Shown: positions 1 through 10,404, counted from the first letter of the stretch. The stretch: 64,000 nt of DNA from Vibrio panuliri (GCF_009938205.1 NZ_AP019654.1:3004540-3068539), one strand, 5' to 3'. Notes: generated from the sequence alone by a model not told the origin. A program made the numbers and translations.

Positions 1-11
1 ACCCAAAGCAC

Positions 12-36
12 AAAAGCCCCTGCGGGGGCTTTTTTA
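12..36 (+). terminator. Rho-independent terminator
   Basis: A GC-rich hairpin (AAAAGCCCC, loop TGC, GGGGGCTTTT) is followed by a T-run on the plus strand. It most likely ends a gene lying left of the window. No gene in the window reads into it. Confidence 0.8.
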
Positions 37-144
37 TTCCTCTTAGTCTGTTTAAATAAAGTTCTATACCCAATAACTTATCTCAGTAAGCTTATGAGTT
101 ATTAGGTATAAAATTTTAGCCCGTCGTAGTAGCAAGGAAGCCCT

Positions 145-630
145 ATGTTTAAGAATAAACACATCATTATCGCCCTGTTGGTCGCTCCAATTCTCTCTAT
201 CATTGCCTATTTCGGTACAGACCTTGCCCTGAGTGAAAAGCCACATGCAGCCAAAGAGGGGCAAAGTTATAAGCTACTGAGCAAATCAAACTGTCGCTAC
301 ACCAGTGGAATTTGCGATATGGAAAATGGTGAGTTTAAAATCAAATTCCGCTCTGAAAACCTGACCGAGAACGAACTCGAATTGTCATTAACCTCAGCGT
401 ACCCCCTTGAAGGGATCAAGCTTTCTTTAGTTGATAGCCCTGATCAGCAAGCAAAGCCTATCGACATGCAACCAAGCAGCAGTGATGGAAAAAGTTGGTA
501 TATCAAGCTTTCAGCACCAAACTCTGAGCAAAGTTGGTTGCGCGTTGCTGCCCAAGCCGATGGCGTGTTGTACTACGGAGACACACAAACAGCGTTTGTG
601 AAATACGAAACGCTGCTTAGTGAGCAATAA
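145..630 (+). CDS. Hypothetical membrane-anchored protein
   Basis: This 161-residue protein belongs to no family I recognise. Residues about 6-27 form one hydrophobic segment after a short basic N-terminus (MFKNK), which fits a signal anchor or uncleaved signal peptide with the rest in the periplasm. Two cysteines (residues 50 and 57) lie just after the anchor and could form a disulfide. The remainder is hydrophilic, with a predicted beta-rich feel and no catalytic motif. An AAGGAAG Shine-Dalgarno precedes the ATG. It converges on the CrbS kinase gene with only 20 bases between stops and no clear terminator. That proximity gives no proof of a shared role. Confidence 0.75.
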   Translation: MFKNKHIIIALLVAPILSIIAYFGTDLALSEKPHAAKEGQSYKLLSKSNCRYTSGICDMENGEFKIKFRSENLTENELELSLTSAYPLEGIKLSLVDSPDQQAKPIDMQPSSSDGKSWYIKLSAPNSEQSWLRVAAQADGVLYYGDTQTAFVKYETLLSEQ

Positions 631-650
631 TCTGAATTCTGTCATTCAAA

Positions 651-3600
651 CTAGGCGATACGATTAAGTATCGCTCTTAGTTTCAAAGGCTTAACGGGCT
701 TAGGAATAAAGCTAAAGTTATTGGATTCTATTCCATCGAGCATGTCTGGTGTGCGGTCGGCACTGATGATCACACCAATAAAACTATCGCCAAGACGTAG
801 GCGACATTGCTGAAGAACTTCTAATCCCGTTCGTCCATTCTCGAGACGATAATCTGACAGAATGACATCGGGTAGCCAGTTTTCCTCTATCGCCTTCATA
901 CTCTCGACGATATCTGTTGCACAACGAACTTCACAACCCCAACGAGCCAGCAGTTTTTCCATTCCAATTAAGATATCCGTTTCGTTATCGACACATAGCA
1001 CTTTGATATGACTTAAGTCAGAAGCTTGTTGCACTGGTGAGGCGACCGCTTGAGGTGCGACAAACGCTGCCCGTTTTAGGCTGATCGAAAAGACACTTCC
1101 TTTACCAGGCCATGAGCGCATAGAAATTTTGTGCGCTAACACATTAGCGATCCCTTTTGAAATCGCCAGTCCCAACCCAAGTCCTTGATCAGAACGAACC
1201 TGATTACCGCGATTAAACTCTTCAAAAATTTCTTGTTGCTTATCTTCGCTGATCCCTTCACCGTTATCCCATACTTCGATACGCACATCCTCGCCAAAGC
1301 GACGTACACCCAGTATTACTTTGCCTTTAGGGCTATAACGGAAAGCGTTTGTTAAGAAGTTCTGCACCACGCGTCGCAACAGCTTAGGATCCGATTCAAC
1401 CAGCAACTGACTCGGCACCATACTAAACTCGATGTTCTGCTGTTTTGCCAACGCACTAAACTCGGCATCGAGATTGGCTAAAACATCGTTAATTGCAAAA
1501 CCATGCACGTTAACATCGAGCTTGCCGGACTCTAATCGCGAAATATCCAACAAATCACCAATCAGATCTTCCGCCGCCCCTAAAGCACTCTCAATATGAT
1601 TGGCTAACTGCTTAGTTTCACTCTCTTTCGCCACTTCTGACAAAGAAGAAGCAAATAGACGCGCAGCATTCAAAGGCTGCATCAAATCATGACTCACCGC
1701 AGCTAAAAAGCGAGATTTAGAACGTGATTCTTGCTCTGAGCGTTGTGTCGCTGTCACCAACTGCTTATTGAGACTCTCCAACTCTTGAGTCCGCTCTCTA
1801 ACTCGCTCTTCCAGTGTTTCATTAGCTTCTTTGAGCGCTTGCTCTGCATCACGAAAGACGGTGATATCAGTAAAGCTCATCACAAACCCGCCACCGGGCA
1901 TCGGGTTGCCTTGAACTTCAATCACTCGCCCATCAGGGCGCACTCGTGACGAAGTATGGCGCGTACCTTGCTCAAGATGGTAGATTCGCCGGCGCACGTG
2001 CCCTTCCGCATCACCGGGGCCGCACAACCCTTGCTGCGCATTGTGACGAATGACATCCGCAATTGGACGTCCAACTTGGATCAATCCTGCGGGAAACTCA
2101 AATAACTCCAAGTAACGTTGATTCCATGCCACCAGCCTGAGTTGCTTGTCGACGACCGCAATCCCTTGACCAATATGCTCAATGGCACCTTGCAGTAATC
2201 CACGACTAAAATCATACAGTTCAGAGGCTTCATCAACGATTGTCGCCACCTCTTCAAGCTGCATGTTTCTGCCTTGTAGTGCAGAAGTAAGTACTAACTT
2301 AGCGGAAGAGGCACCAAATACTCCAGCAAGGACACGTTCTGTATGGCGAATCAAACTGGATGGAGCCTGCTGATTGGGCATCAACGTTTGCCGTTGTTGT
2401 CCCCAATATTGCTTAAAAGCGCTACGCACACGGTGTCGACCAACAAAGCGTGAAGCCAACATCTCAAGCTCCGCCACGGTAACTCGGCTTTGATAGATGC
2501 TCATGTTTTCGCTTTCAGGCAATGGCGTACCTATAAAAGATGCCGATTGTAGACGCTCACTCAAACTTGCTCTTGTCACGAGCGAGATCAACACGTAACA
2601 CACATTGTTCACGGTTAAGCTCAGTACAATACCCCAGTCAGAAGTTTGTAGCCCTACATCTCGCAATAGGCTTGGTGGTTCGATCAGCCACAATAGAATG
2701 TTGTTTTGACTCGAGCCTGCCAACAGGTCCGTGGCATTCATCAAGGTGATCAGCCATAACGTAAAGCCAAAGAACAGCCCAACATACACCCCTTTTCGAT
2801 TACCCTGTCGCCAATACATCCCGCCAATTAGGGCTGGCACAAACTGGCTTATCGCCGCAAACGAAAGAAAGCCAATCGCTGATAGCGACGGAATATTGCC
2901 TAGCACTTGATAAAACCCCCATGCGCCAAGCAACAAGAGTAAAATTAGCGCGCGGCGGATCACCAGCAGCAGGCCTGAGAACTGTCTATGTCCGCGGTGG
3001 TTCAAGCGCATTCTGCGTAACAATAACGGCATCACCAAGTCATTCGAGACCATAATTGCAAGTGCAATAGTCGACACAATCACCATTCCACTCGCCGCCG
3101 ATGTGCCTCCTAAAAAGGCAAGTAATGCCATATCTGTCGCACCCACAGACATCGGCAAACTAATCACATAAGTGTCTGCACTCACGCCAGCCAATAAACC
3201 TTGCCCTACCCATGCAATAGGCAGCACAAACAGACTCATTAAGATTAAATAGAGAGGAAATAACCATCTTGCCGTATGGAGATCTTGTGGTCGTTCGTTC
3301 TCAACCACCATGGTATGAAACTGACGAGGTAAACAAAGAATTGCCATCATGGTAAGCACAGTATGGATAATCAGAGTCGGCCAATTGGGCGCTTGGTAGG
3401 TCTGCGCCGCTAAATCCATCAGAACGAGGTCATCTCGATTAAGTGCTAGAAATAAAATAAAGCAGCCGACCGTCATAAACGCGACCAGCTTGACGATAGA
3501 TTCAAATGCTATCGCCATCATCATTCCGCGATGGTGCTCCGTATTATCAATATGGCGAGTACCAAATAGCATTGTAAACACCGCCAGCGCCAACACGACA

Positions 3601-4082
3601 AACCATGATGCATCCACAGTGGAGAATAGCCCTTGCTGCTTTAATGTTGGCGCGACCACCTCCAGCCCCATGGTAATACCACGCAGTTGCAAAGCGATAT
3701 AAGGCAAAATACCAACCACGGCAATCAAGGTGATCACCACCGCAAGACCTTGCGACTTACCGTAACGAGCCGCTATAAAATCCGCAATCGAGGTAATATG
3801 TTCGCGCTTGGCAACGATGATCAGTCTAGCGAGTATGCGCCAGCCGAGCGTAAACACGATAATGGGAGCGATATAGATAGGAAGGAACGACCAAGGGTTA
3901 CTACTGGCTTGCCCTACGGTGCCATAAAATGTCCAAGAGGTGCAGTAAACTGCGATAGATAAGCTGTAAATCCATGGCCGCCATTTAGCCAGCCAACTGC
4001 GTTGTTTGTCTCCATACCACGCGATCCAAAATAGCAGACCGAGATACAACAATGATACGGGAATCACTAGCCATCCTTGCAT
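651..4082 (-). CDS. crbS: CrbS-like hybrid sensor histidine kinase with SLC5 transporter domain
   Basis: A 1143-residue sensor kinase. Residues about 1-487 are a multi-pass sodium:solute-symporter (SLC5) domain. A PAS domain follows (from about 636, GQGIAVVD), then HisKA with the phospho-acceptor histidine in SHDLMQPL (about residue 796), a HATPase domain (GLGLGLAISKG near 969) and a C-terminal receiver (from about 1024, with the acceptor aspartate in SDYRLENG near 1074). This architecture is that of CbrA/CrbS. In Vibrio cholerae, CrbS with the separate regulator CrbR switches on acs for acetate uptake (established knowledge). acs lies about 6 kb away in this window, which supports the call. 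The response regulator gene is not in the window. The start ATG sits 17 bases from a long inverted repeat (4099-4137). Confidence 0.9.
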   Translation of the reverse strand: MQGWLVIPVSLLYLGLLFWIAWYGDKQRSWLAKWRPWIYSLSIAVYCTSWTFYGTVGQASSNPWSFLPIYIAPIIVFTLGWRILARLIIVAKREHITSIADFIAARYGKSQGLAVVITLIAVVGILPYIALQLRGITMGLEVVAPTLKQQGLFSTVDASWFVVLALAVFTMLFGTRHIDNTEHHRGMMMAIAFESIVKLVAFMTVGCFILFLALNRDDLVLMDLAAQTYQAPNWPTLIIHTVLTMMAILCLPRQFHTMVVENERPQDLHTARWLFPLYLILMSLFVLPIAWVGQGLLAGVSADTYVISLPMSVGATDMALLAFLGGTSAASGMVIVSTIALAIMVSNDLVMPLLLRRMRLNHRGHRQFSGLLLVIRRALILLLLLGAWGFYQVLGNIPSLSAIGFLSFAAISQFVPALIGGMYWRQGNRKGVYVGLFFGFTLWLITLMNATDLLAGSSQNNILLWLIEPPSLLRDVGLQTSDWGIVLSLTVNNVCYVLISLVTRASLSERLQSASFIGTPLPESENMSIYQSRVTVAELEMLASRFVGRHRVRSAFKQYWGQQRQTLMPNQQAPSSLIRHTERVLAGVFGASSAKLVLTSALQGRNMQLEEVATIVDEASELYDFSRGLLQGAIEHIGQGIAVVDKQLRLVAWNQRYLELFEFPAGLIQVGRPIADVIRHNAQQGLCGPGDAEGHVRRRIYHLEQGTRHTSSRVRPDGRVIEVQGNPMPGGGFVMSFTDITVFRDAEQALKEANETLEERVRERTQELESLNKQLVTATQRSEQESRSKSRFLAAVSHDLMQPLNAARLFASSLSEVAKESETKQLANHIESALGAAEDLIGDLLDISRLESGKLDVNVHGFAINDVLANLDAEFSALAKQQNIEFSMVPSQLLVESDPKLLRRVVQNFLTNAFRYSPKGKVILGVRRFGEDVRIEVWDNGEGISEDKQQEIFEEFNRGNQVRSDQGLGLGLAISKGIANVLAHKISMRSWPGKGSVFSISLKRAAFVAPQAVASPVQQASDLSHIKVLCVDNETDILIGMEKLLARWGCEVRCATDIVESMKAIEENWLPDVILSDYRLENGRTGLEVLQQCRLRLGDSFIGVIISADRTPDMLDGIESNNFSFIPKPVKPLKLRAILNRIA

Positions 4083-4098
4083 GCGATATCCTTAAATT

Positions 4099-4137
4099 AC
4101 ACTCTGTTAGTTATCTGTTATTAAACTAACAGAGTGT
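4099..4137. repeat. 14-bp perfect inverted repeat upstream of crbS
   Basis: ACACTCTGTTAGTT at 4099-4112 is matched exactly by its complement at 4124-4137, with an 11-base loop. It lies between the stop of the MFS gene and the crbS start, both on the minus strand. It may be the MFS-gene terminator, but the bases after it on the minus strand (TGTAATTTAAGG) are not a good T-run. An operator or leader structure controlling crbS is the alternative. Confidence 0.6.
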
Positions 4138-4158
4138 ATAAATATCAATCAGATAAGG

Positions 4159-5346
4159 CTAATTCTGTGCTTCAAGCTCCGCTTTATTTAGTGAATCGCT
4201 TTTGCGGGTACTTTTAGGCTCAGCGCGAATAAACAGGGCAAGCACGCCCATGGCAGCCATCGCCCAGAACACATTAGCTCCCCAATTTTCATAACCCCAA
4301 CCACTTAATGCGGTCATAAGAGCGATAAATGCACCTAAAGGAATCGCATTGTACAGCGCTTGCAACGCTACCATGCGGTTCGGCGGTGACGCTTGGATAT
4401 ACTGGATCGCGGCAATATGGGCAACAGCGAAAGTCACACCGTGCAGCAACTGAATCGCGACTAATGCCAACAAAGCTGTCGTCGAAGCCGTTAATCCCCA
4501 ACGGACAACAACACCAACTGAAGCAACAACAAACAGTGCACGTAAGCTCCAACCAACAAATAAACGCTTACTCAAGGCAAATATGATAATTTCAGCGACG
4601 ACTCCCAAACTCCACAAGTAGCCAATAATCGCTTCGGAGTATCCCGCTTCTTTCCAATAGATAGTACTAAAACTGTAATAAGCGGCGTGACTCCCTTGAA
4701 TCAATGCGACCAAAGCGAGGAAGCGAATGACACTGTTTTCTCGTAACAGTTCGCTCAGTTTAGGGCGCTCCATATGCTCTTGCGTATCCGTTACGGGCAT
4801 TGGATTAATCGCGCGCATAGAGAACAGTAGTGCTATAAGCATGCCCGCTAATGCGGTGTACAAGATCATGTCTGTACCGTAAAGCGAGACGAGATAACCA
4901 ACGATGGTGGAACCGGCAATAAATGCGATAGAACCCCATAAACGCGTGCGTCCATAGTCCAGCATTTTTAAGCGGCCATAGTAGTTCGCCATCGCATCAG
5001 AGATAGGAACGATGGGACCACAGCACAAGTTGAACAACACCGTTGCCACAGCCATAAGCCAGAAGCTCCCACCAGTAAAGAAGTGGAAACCAACAAACAA
5101 TAACCCAGCAAAACTCAAAATGCGCAAAGCTGGCATTAAGTGCTCCACTTTATGGATACGCGGCGTTAAAACAAGATTAGCTACACAACGAGTGGCAAAA
5201 CCAAGACCAACGAGAATACCGATATCTGATGCTGACACGCCTTGTTCTTCGAACCAAAGCGCCCAAAATGGTAGATAGACACCATAGGCAAAAAAGAAAC
5301 CGATCAGATATTGAGAAATCCAGCCATAAGGCGAAGGGGTGAACAT
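4159..5346 (-). CDS. MFS permease, HcaT (3-phenylpropionate transporter) family
   Basis: A 395-residue inner-membrane protein with about twelve hydrophobic segments. The N-terminus (SPYGWISQYLIGFFFAYGVY) and the repeated LPFWALWFEEQG pattern are those of the HcaT/nucleoside-permease branch of the major facilitator superfamily. The E. coli relative takes up 3-phenylpropionate, but no aromatic catabolism genes lie nearby, so the substrate here is unknown. A good ribosome site (AAGAGGT) precedes the ATG. The gene shares the minus strand with crbS and is divergent from the DUF294 gene. A role in uptake of acetate or another short acid would be speculation. Confidence 0.8.
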   Translation of the reverse strand: MFTPSPYGWISQYLIGFFFAYGVYLPFWALWFEEQGVSASDIGILVGLGFATRCVANLVLTPRIHKVEHLMPALRILSFAGLLFVGFHFFTGGSFWLMAVATVLFNLCCGPIVPISDAMANYYGRLKMLDYGRTRLWGSIAFIAGSTIVGYLVSLYGTDMILYTALAGMLIALLFSMRAINPMPVTDTQEHMERPKLSELLRENSVIRFLALVALIQGSHAAYYSFSTIYWKEAGYSEAIIGYLWSLGVVAEIIIFALSKRLFVGWSLRALFVVASVGVVVRWGLTASTTALLALVAIQLLHGVTFAVAHIAAIQYIQASPPNRMVALQALYNAIPLGAFIALMTALSGWGYENWGANVFWAMAAMGVLALFIRAEPKSTRKSDSLNKAELEAQN

Positions 5347-5405
5347 GGTGACCTCTTAAATAGATAATTCGCTGGACGTATTATCCACCGAGAGCCTTTG
5401 GATAA

Positions 5406-5440
5406 AAAGGGAACATTCAAATTATGTCCGTTCCCCCTTT
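5406..5440. other. Terminator-like hairpin in a divergent promoter region
   Basis: AAAGGGAAC and GTTCCCCCTTT pair around a 15-base loop between the divergent MFS and DUF294 genes. No annotated gene reads into it. It could be the end of a small RNA or an operator. The 230-base gap holds nothing else I can name. Confidence 0.35.
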
Positions 5441-5576
5441 GTGATGAACGCCAGATAACGCCTCTCCAACATCAAGTTAAACGAATATCGAAGCTTCATT
5501 TCGACCAAAGTCGTCTAGCGAAAGTAGCATGATTTGTCACACTGGTTAGTAGTTAGATTGTTTTTACAGGTGTGCC

Positions 5577-7403
5577 ATGCCAGATAAGTTCAACATGCAA
5601 TCCCCGCCATTTGACCGGCTTGATGAAGCGCAGCAGCAAACACTGAGAGCATCACTGGATGTCGCTTACTTTCGCGGACGAGATACCCTTTTACGCACCG
5701 GAACGGCCAGTAAGCACCTACATATCTTGATCAAAGGTGTCGTGGAAGAACAATCCATTGATGGTAAAGAGATCTTTGCTCATTACGCGAATGATGATTT
5801 GTTTGACGTACGCGCTCTATTTGAAGGGGAAGTTCGTCATAACTACATTGCGCTAGAAGATACCCTGTCATACCTGCTTCCCAAAGATGTTTTCCTTTCG
5901 CTATATGAACAGAATGGACAATTTGCGGCGTACTTCGATAATAACCTCGCCAAACGACAAGCATTGATTGAAGCGGCTCAGCAGCAACAAAACCTCGCTG
6001 AATTTATCCTCACTAAAGTCGATAGTGACATCTACCATCCACCTAGGATTTTGCAACACGATCAACCACTCGACCAAGTGACGCAATATCTCAAAGACAA
6101 CGCTGTCGATTCAGCCTTAATTGAACTGGCAAGCGATGACCCTCGTCGTGTCAACGCACCACACGAGTTACCTTACGGCATCATCACCCGTACAAACATG
6201 CTTCATGCCGTCATGCTCGATCGCCTGCCACTTGAGACATCCGTTGGTGACATCGCGACCTTTCCTGTCATGCACGTTGATGAAGGTGAATTTCTGTTTA
6301 ACGCCATGATTTCGATGACTCGTCACCGAATGAAACGCTTAATGGTGTGTGATGGTAATCAGCCGGTTGGTATGCTCGATATGACCCAAATCCTCAGTGC
6401 TTTTTCCACCCACTCTCATGTACTGACTTTAAGTATTGCACGAGCGACTAGCGTTGAAGAGTTGGCGATTGCCTCAAACAAACAGCGCCAATTGGTCGAT
6501 AGTTTGCTCGGTCATGGCATCCGCACCCGTTTTATCATGGAGTTGATCTCCGCAGTCAATGAACAAATCATTGAGAAGGCGTTTGAACTTATCGTGCCAC
6601 CAGCCTTGCACGACCATTGCTGCCTTATCGTTTTAGGCTCTGAAGGGCGCGGTGAGCAAATCCTCAAAACCGACCAAGACAACGCGCTGATTATCAAAGA
6701 TGGTTTGGAGTGGAGCCAATGCCAAACCGTGATGAATGAGCTCACCCATACACTGCAGCAGCTCGGATATCCACTGTGTCCCGGCAATGTGATGGTTAAC
6801 AATCCACAATGGGTAAAATCACAAACAGAGTGGCGCCAAACGATCAAACAGTGGTCAAAAGCCACCGATGCCGATCAAATTATGAAGTTGGCGATTATGA
6901 CAGACGCCCATGCCGTGGCAGGTAATAAAGACCTTCTCAAACCAGTAAGTGAACACTTACAACGTCTAATGCTCAATAACATGCTTACCTTGCAAGTTTT
7001 CGCCAGACCTGCGCTGCAGTTTTCATTACCTTTGACCCTATTTGGCAACGTTAAGAAAGACAAGCAAGGTCTCGACCTCAAGAGCGGCGGTATCTTTCCT
7101 GTAGTGCATGGTATTCGTACCTTGGCGCTCGAATATGGTATCGAAGAGAAAAATACCTTTGAACGAATTGAAGCTCTACGGCGTAAAAACATTCTCGAAC
7201 CCGATACGGCAGATAACCTTAATGAAGCACTCAAACTGTTCTTTAAACTGCGCTTGGCACAGCAGTTAACCAACCAACACAGTCATAACCGTATTGACCT
7301 CAAACAGTTAGATCGCAGCGAGAGAGATCTGCTTCGACATAGCCTACACGTGGTTAAAAAATTTAAGCAGTTTCTTGGCTATCATTATCAAATAAGAGAT
7401 TAG
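5577..7403 (+). CDS. DUF294 nucleotidyltransferase with cNMP-binding and CBS domains
   Basis: A 608-residue cytoplasmic protein. Residues about 1-135 resemble a cyclic-nucleotide-binding domain, about 140-275 a CBS pair (including GIITRTNMLHAVMLDRLPLE), about 300-450 a DUF294 putative nucleotidyltransferase with LGSEGRGEQILKTDQDNALI near residue 353, and the rest a helical DUF294 C-terminal domain. The GS-x-GR and DxD signature places it near the GlnD uridylyltransferase fold. The family is often adjacent to acs and to a DEDDh exonuclease, as here, and is thought to be regulatory, but its substrate is not established. The exonuclease gene follows after 12 bases, so the two are probably co-transcribed. 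Confidence 0.85.
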   Translation: MPDKFNMQSPPFDRLDEAQQQTLRASLDVAYFRGRDTLLRTGTASKHLHILIKGVVEEQSIDGKEIFAHYANDDLFDVRALFEGEVRHNYIALEDTLSYLLPKDVFLSLYEQNGQFAAYFDNNLAKRQALIEAAQQQQNLAEFILTKVDSDIYHPPRILQHDQPLDQVTQYLKDNAVDSALIELASDDPRRVNAPHELPYGIITRTNMLHAVMLDRLPLETSVGDIATFPVMHVDEGEFLFNAMISMTRHRMKRLMVCDGNQPVGMLDMTQILSAFSTHSHVLTLSIARATSVEELAIASNKQRQLVDSLLGHGIRTRFIMELISAVNEQIIEKAFELIVPPALHDHCCLIVLGSEGRGEQILKTDQDNALIIKDGLEWSQCQTVMNELTHTLQQLGYPLCPGNVMVNNPQWVKSQTEWRQTIKQWSKATDADQIMKLAIMTDAHAVAGNKDLLKPVSEHLQRLMLNNMLTLQVFARPALQFSLPLTLFGNVKKDKQGLDLKSGGIFPVVHGIRTLALEYGIEEKNTFERIEALRRKNILEPDTADNLNEALKLFFKLRLAQQLTNQHSHNRIDLKQLDRSERDLLRHSLHVVKKFKQFLGYHYQIRD

Positions 7404-7415
7404 CGGAGGAAGTCG

Positions 7416-8048
7416 ATGAACTGGCTACAGCGACGCTACTGGCATTACAAACTCAAAGGTTCACCTTTCCAGCACTACTTCGGGGCGGTGACTCAAGGTG
7501 AATATGTCTCACTGGATTGTGAGACCACCAGTCTAGATCCAAACCGAGCAGAATTGGTGACCATTGCGGCAACGAAGATCATTGATAACCGTATTATTAC
7601 CAGCAAACCGTTCGAAGTCCGTCTGCGCGCTCCTCAATCACTGGATTCTGGGTCAGTCAAGATCCACAAAATCCGCCATAAAGATCTTGAAGACGGTATA
7701 GATGAAAAGCAGGCGCTACTTAAGTTGCTCGAGTTTATCGGCAATCGCCCTTTGGTTGGCTACCATATTCGTTATGACAAGAAGATTCTCGACCTTGCCT
7801 GCAAAAAACAGTTGGGCTTTCCACTTCCCAATCCATTGATCGAAGTGAGCCAGATCTACCATGACAAGTTGGAGCAACATTTACCTAATGCTTACTTCGA
7901 CTTAAGTTTAGACGCGATATGTAAGCATTTAGACCTCCCTCTTCAAGACAAACATGATGCCTTACAAGACGCAATCTCAGCGGCACTGGTCTTTGTTCGA
8001 CTGACCAAAGGGGATTTGCCAAGTCTCAGTGTTCCTTATCAACGTTAA
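7416..8048 (+). CDS. DEDDh 3'-5' exonuclease, DnaQ-like
   Basis: A 210-residue exonuclease of the DNA polymerase III epsilon type. The catalytic set is visible: DCETTSLDP (D and E of ExoI), GYHIRYDKKIL (ExoII aspartate) and HDALQDA (ExoIII histidine and aspartate). It lacks a C-terminal polymerase-binding extension, so it is probably not the replicative proofreader. It starts 12 bases after the DUF294 gene with GGAGGAAG as ribosome site, forming a two-gene operon upstream of acs. Why an exonuclease travels with acs is not known. Its nucleic-acid substrate cannot be read from the sequence. Confidence 0.88.
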   Translation: MNWLQRRYWHYKLKGSPFQHYFGAVTQGEYVSLDCETTSLDPNRAELVTIAATKIIDNRIITSKPFEVRLRAPQSLDSGSVKIHKIRHKDLEDGIDEKQALLKLLEFIGNRPLVGYHIRYDKKILDLACKKQLGFPLPNPLIEVSQIYHDKLEQHLPNAYFDLSLDAICKHLDLPLQDKHDALQDAISAALVFVRLTKGDLPSLSVPYQR

Positions 8049-8274
8049 GCCTCTTTTTTCCTGCCGTAGTGCAGAAAAAACTAACCGATAGAGACCACCT
8101 GCGATGCCATTAATCCTAAAGTCTAATTGAGAAAAAAGGCGCTGTGATTGACAGTTATAGCATTGCTAGGTTCAGGCTTATTAGCTTAAAGCTTGAAATT
8201 ATAAGATGTGATTTCAAACGCTAACCCAACTTTCGTGCGTTTGAATTGTCGCTCAATTCACAAGGAGAGAAGCA

Positions 8275-10227
8275 ATGAGTGAAGTCCACGTTTATCCGGT
8301 AAAAGAAAATATCAAAGCAACAACACACGCGGATAATGACACCTACCTTGCTATGTATCAGCAGTCTGTCACCGATCCTGAAGGCTTTTGGAGCGAACAC
8401 GGTAAAGTGGTCGATTGGATCAAGCCATATACCCAAGTCAAAAGCACCTCATTCGATACTGGTCATGTCGACATTCGTTGGTTCGAAGACGGCACACTCA
8501 ACGTTTCAGCAAACTGTATTGATCGCCACTTAGCCGAACGTGGTGATGATGTCGCGATCATTTGGGAAGGCGATGATCCAGCGGATGACAAAACGCTCAC
8601 GTTCAAACAGTTACACCATGAGGTTTGTAAGTTTTCAAACGCACTAAAAGAACAAGGTGTGCATAAGGGTGATGTGGTTTGTCTCTATATGCCAATGGTT
8701 CCAGAAGCTGCGATCGCCATGCTAGCCTGTACTCGTATTGGTGCTGTGCACACGGTAGTTTTTGGTGGCTTCTCTCCAGAGGCCTTGTCTGGACGTATTA
8801 TTGACTCTGACGCAAAAATTGTCGTGACAGCTGACGAAGGTGTTCGTGGTGGGCGTGCCGTGCCGCTGAAGAAAAACGTCGATGAGGCACTGACGAACCC
8901 TGAAGTAAAAACCATTGAAAAAGTGATGGTACTAAAACGTACCGGTGGTGATATTGACTGGCACGAGCATCGTGATGTTTGGTGGCACGAAGCAACGGCG
9001 AACGTATCTGATGTTTGCCCTCCTGAAGAGATGAAAGCCGAGGATCCACTTTTCATTCTTTATACTTCTGGCTCTACAGGCAAACCCAAAGGCGTACTGC
9101 ACACCACTGGTGGATATCTCGTTTATGCCACCATGACCTTTAAATACGTATTTGACTACCAAGAAGGGGAAACCTTCTGGTGTACTGCGGATGTCGGTTG
9201 GATTACGGGTCACACTTATCTTATCTATGGACCACTTGCCAATGGGGCCAAAACGATTCTGTTTGAAGGTGTCCCTAACTACCCTAGTACTGCCCGCATG
9301 AGTGAAGTGGTCGACAAGCACCAAGTTAATATCCTCTACACTGCCCCTACTGCGATTCGCGCATTGATGGCAAAAGGCAATGAAGCCGTTGCAGGGACTT
9401 CACGCACCAGCCTACGTGTGATGGGTTCAGTAGGTGAGCCTATCAACCCTGAAGCATGGGAGTGGTACTACAAGACGATTGGTAACGAAAAATCGCCGAT
9501 TGTGGATACTTGGTGGCAAACCGAAACTGGCGGTATTTTGATTGCCCCACTGCCAGGTGCGACTGATCTTAAACCAGGTTCTGCAACGCGCCCGTTCTTT
9601 GGTGTACAACCAGCTTTGGTTGACAACATGGGTAACATCATAGAAGAGACAGCCGCAGAAGGTAACTTGGTAATCCTAGATTCATGGCCAGGTCAGATGC
9701 GTACCGTTTATGGTGACCATGAGCGCTTTGAGCAAACTTACTTCTCAACATTTAAAGGCATGTACTTTACCAGTGATGGCGCACGCCGCGATGCCGATGG
9801 TTACTATTGGATCACGGGTCGTGTTGATGACGTATTGAATGTCTCTGGTCACCGAATGGGGACGGCTGAGATCGAATCGGCACTCGTTGCCCATGACAAA
9901 ATTGCCGAAGCCGCTATTGTGGGTATTCCTCATGATATTAAAGGCCAAGCAATCTACGCCTACGTGACACTCAATGACGGCGAGTTCCCGTCAGCTGAGC
10001 TGCACAAAGAAGTTAAAGATTGGGTGCGTAAAGAGATTGGCCCGATTGCAACTCCAGATGTTTTACATTGGACCGACTCACTACCCAAAACACGTTCAGG
10101 TAAGATCATGCGTCGAATTCTACGTAAGATTGCCACCGGTGATACGAGCAACTTAGGTGATACCTCGACCCTTGCCGACCCAAGTGTGGTCGAAAAACTC
10201 ATCGCTGAAAAGGCTGAGTTGGCGTAG
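8275..10227 (+). CDS. acs: Acetyl-CoA synthetase (AMP-forming)
   Basis: A 650-residue enzyme that activates acetate with ATP and CoA through acetyl-AMP, full length for the family. The AMP-binding P-loop [11 protein letters not shown] is near residue 260-270. WWQTETGG and the C-terminal [11 protein letters not shown] motif, whose lysine is the known acetylation-control site, are present. AAGGAGAG lies before the ATG. The upstream 226 bases contain a TTGACA at 8148-8153 without a convincing -10, and TGTGA half sites (8144 and 8207 regions) that might be CRP contacts. No clear operator for CrbR could be defined. With CrbS encoded at the left end, this is the acetate-switch target. Confidence 0.97.
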   Translation: MSEVHVYPVKENIKATTHADNDTYLAMYQQSVTDPEGFWSEHGKVVDWIKPYTQVKSTSFDTGHVDIRWFEDGTLNVSANCIDRHLAERGDDVAIIWEGDDPADDKTLTFKQLHHEVCKFSNALKEQGVHKGDVVCLYMPMVPEAAIAMLACTRIGAVHTVVFGGFSPEALSGRIIDSDAKIVVTADEGVRGGRAVPLKKNVDEALTNPEVKTIEKVMVLKRTGGDIDWHEHRDVWWHEATANVSDVCPPEEMKAEDPLFILYTSGSTGKPKGVLHTTGGYLVYATMTFKYVFDYQEGETFWCTADVGWITGHTYLIYGPLANGAKTILFEGVPNYPSTARMSEVVDKHQVNILYTAPTAIRALMAKGNEAVAGTSRTSLRVMGSVGEPINPEAWEWYYKTIGNEKSPIVDTWWQTETGGILIAPLPGATDLKPGSATRPFFGVQPALVDNMGNIIEETAAEGNLVILDSWPGQMRTVYGDHERFEQTYFSTFKGMYFTSDGARRDADGYYWITGRVDDVLNVSGHRMGTAEIESALVAHDKIAEAAIVGIPHDIKGQAIYAYVTLNDGEFPSAELHKEVKDWVRKEIGPIATPDVLHWTDSLPKTRSGKIMRRILRKIATGDTSNLGDTSTLADPSVVEKLIAEKAELA

Positions 10228-10245
10228 TTGCCCAACACTTAACGC

Positions 10246-10275
10246 AAAGCCGTCACATTGTGGCGGCTTTTTTTA
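10246..10275 (+). terminator. acs terminator
   Basis: AAAGCCGTCAC pairs with the GTGGCGGCTTT side around a 3-4 base loop and is followed by seven T residues, 18 bases after the acs stop. Confidence 0.85.
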
Positions 10276-10404
10276 CACTTGAAACCGAATATTCTTCTTC
10301 ACCACAACTCCCTCGAGACGCTTTTCTGTTATCTCGGTTACAGATTATAAAAACCAATATGGGAGATTAGACCAGTAAATTGCTGCTAATTGTTCTGAAT
10401 TAGC

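Noticed and set aside
8144..8225. CRP sites upstream of acs
   Set aside because: Only TGTGA half sites were found; neither has a convincing TCACA partner at the right spacing.
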